Source: Pseudomonadota bacterium
GTDB lineage: Bacteria; Pseudomonadota; Alphaproteobacteria; Rhizobiales; Tepidamorphaceae
Direction of reading: 5' to 3'
NCBI GenBank assembly: GCA_023435545.1
Contig: JAEYRQ010000540.1
Location: 1-5,404, forward strand
DNA length: 5,404 nt
Position 1 is the first letter of the stretch; every line of letters begins with the position of its first letter. The notes below the pieces were generated by a model that saw only the letters and a program-made list of their open reading frames with translations, was not told the origin of the DNA and ran no database searches. The translations under genes were made by a program, and so were the position numbers. Shown piece by piece: positions 4,828 to 5,404 of this stretch.

Positions 4828-5404
4828 ATGTTCAGTGAAAGCCAGCTGATGATCAGAGAATCCGCCAGGCAGTTCGCTCAGGGCGAACTCGCGCCGGGAG
4901 CCGCGGAGCGTGACCGCGAGGCCCGATTCCCAAGAGACGCCTTCCGCCGCATGGGGGAACTGGGCCTCATGGGCATGCTGGTCTCGGACGAGAACGGAGG
5001 ATCAGCGACTGATGCCGTTGCCTATGCGCTGGCGACCATGGAGATCGCCGCCGCCGACGGTGCCGCATCGACTGCGTTTCAGGTTCACAACGCCCTGGTT
5101 TGCGTCCCCCTTGAGCGATACGGTTCGTCGGAGCAGCACCGGCGCTTCCTGCGGCCCCTGGCGAGCGGAGAGCGGCTCGGCTGCTTTTGCCTGACCGAAC
5201 CTGACGCGGGCTCCGATCCGGCAGCGATCAGAACCACGGCCCGCCGGCGTGGCAACCGCTTCGTCATCAACGGCTCCAAGCAGTTCATCACGTCCGGCAA
5301 GAGCGCCGATATCGCACTGGTTTTCGCCTCCACGGATCCGGACGCCGGCGGAAAGGGCATTTCGGCGTTCATCGTGCCCACCGACACGCCGGGCTATACG
5401 ATCG
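4828..5404 (+). CDS. Acyl-CoA dehydrogenase, N-terminal part (truncated by the window edge)
   Basis: 192 codons are visible, roughly half of a typical 380-residue flavoprotein. These enzymes bind FAD and oxidise an acyl-CoA to the 2,3-enoyl-CoA, passing electrons to electron-transfer flavoprotein. The N-terminal helical domain runs from about 4 to 115 (SESQLMIRESARQFAQGELAP, then LGLMGMLVSDENGG at 45-58). The middle beta domain carries the family signature CLTEPDAGSDPAA (121-133), which fits the PROSITE acyl-CoA dehydrogenase pattern, followed by INGSKQFITSGKSAD (147-161). The C-terminal domain with the catalytic glutamate lies beyond the window, so chain-length or substrate class cannot be told. 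ATG 4828 is preferred over in-frame ATG 4816, because AGAGGA (4811-4816) precedes it and the family N-terminus fits. It diverges from marR across a shared control region, suggesting an inducible fatty- or aromatic-acid catabolic gene. Confidence 0.95.
   Translation, partial: MFSESQLMIRESARQFAQGELAPGAAERDREARFPRDAFRRMGELGLMGMLVSDENGGSATDAVAYALATMEIAAADGAASTAFQVHNALVCVPLERYGSSEQHRRFLRPLASGERLGCFCLTEPDAGSDPAAIRTTARRRGNRFVINGSKQFITSGKSADIALVFASTDPDAGGKGISAFIVPTDTPGYTI

Noticed and set aside
5085..5387. Minus-strand 100-codon frame at the right end
   Set aside because: It is antisense to the acyl-CoA dehydrogenase coding sequence, which carries the family signature.

Overview
The window is GC-rich chromosomal DNA with GC-biased third codon positions. 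The gene content (purE beside YdcH/DUF465-type small proteins, a MarC-family membrane protein, and a MarR regulator divergent from an acyl-CoA dehydrogenase) fits an alphaproteobacterium, perhaps of the Rhodospirillales type. That placement is inference from gene content and family resemblance; no rRNA or other marker gene is present.

Left part (1-2574), transcribed leftward. A 69-residue DUF465 protein (2526-2317) has a good extended -10 promoter. It is followed by purE (2196-1702), which has its own TATAAT box. Next comes an unrecognised 463-residue protein with four membrane segments and a large extracytoplasmic helical domain (1599-208). Four bases after it begins a single-pass membrane protein that runs off the left edge (203-1). 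The last two genes are clearly co-transcribed. purK, the usual partner of purE, is not next to it here.

Middle (2575-3836), transcribed rightward. A second, 60-residue DUF465 paralogue (2737-2919) diverges from the first across a 210-bp region that holds promoter-like elements and a small palindrome. A 238-bp gap with three separate stem-loops follows, and then a complete MarC-family membrane protein that has no ATG start (about 3158-3811).

Right part (3837-5404). A leftward pair consists of a MarR-type regulator (4722-4252) and a small antibiotic-biosynthesis-monooxygenase-like protein (4169-3837). The latter has an excellent ribosome binding site but is cut by an in-frame amber codon at 3938-3936; family-like sequence continues for 32 codons beyond it. 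Divergent from marR is the first 192 codons of an acyl-CoA dehydrogenase (4828 to the window edge). The 105-bp marR/dehydrogenase gap contains two opposed promoter candidates and a near-perfect palindrome with a half-site repeat 30 bp away. This is the usual layout for a MarR protein controlling itself and a CoA-thioester catabolic gene.

I found no mobile element, CRISPR array, tRNA or rRNA. No wholly new multi-gene system is evident. The observations most worth following are the interrupted monooxygenase-like gene, the marR/acyl-CoA dehydrogenase control region, the structured leader before marC, and the unnamed membrane gene pair downstream of purE.
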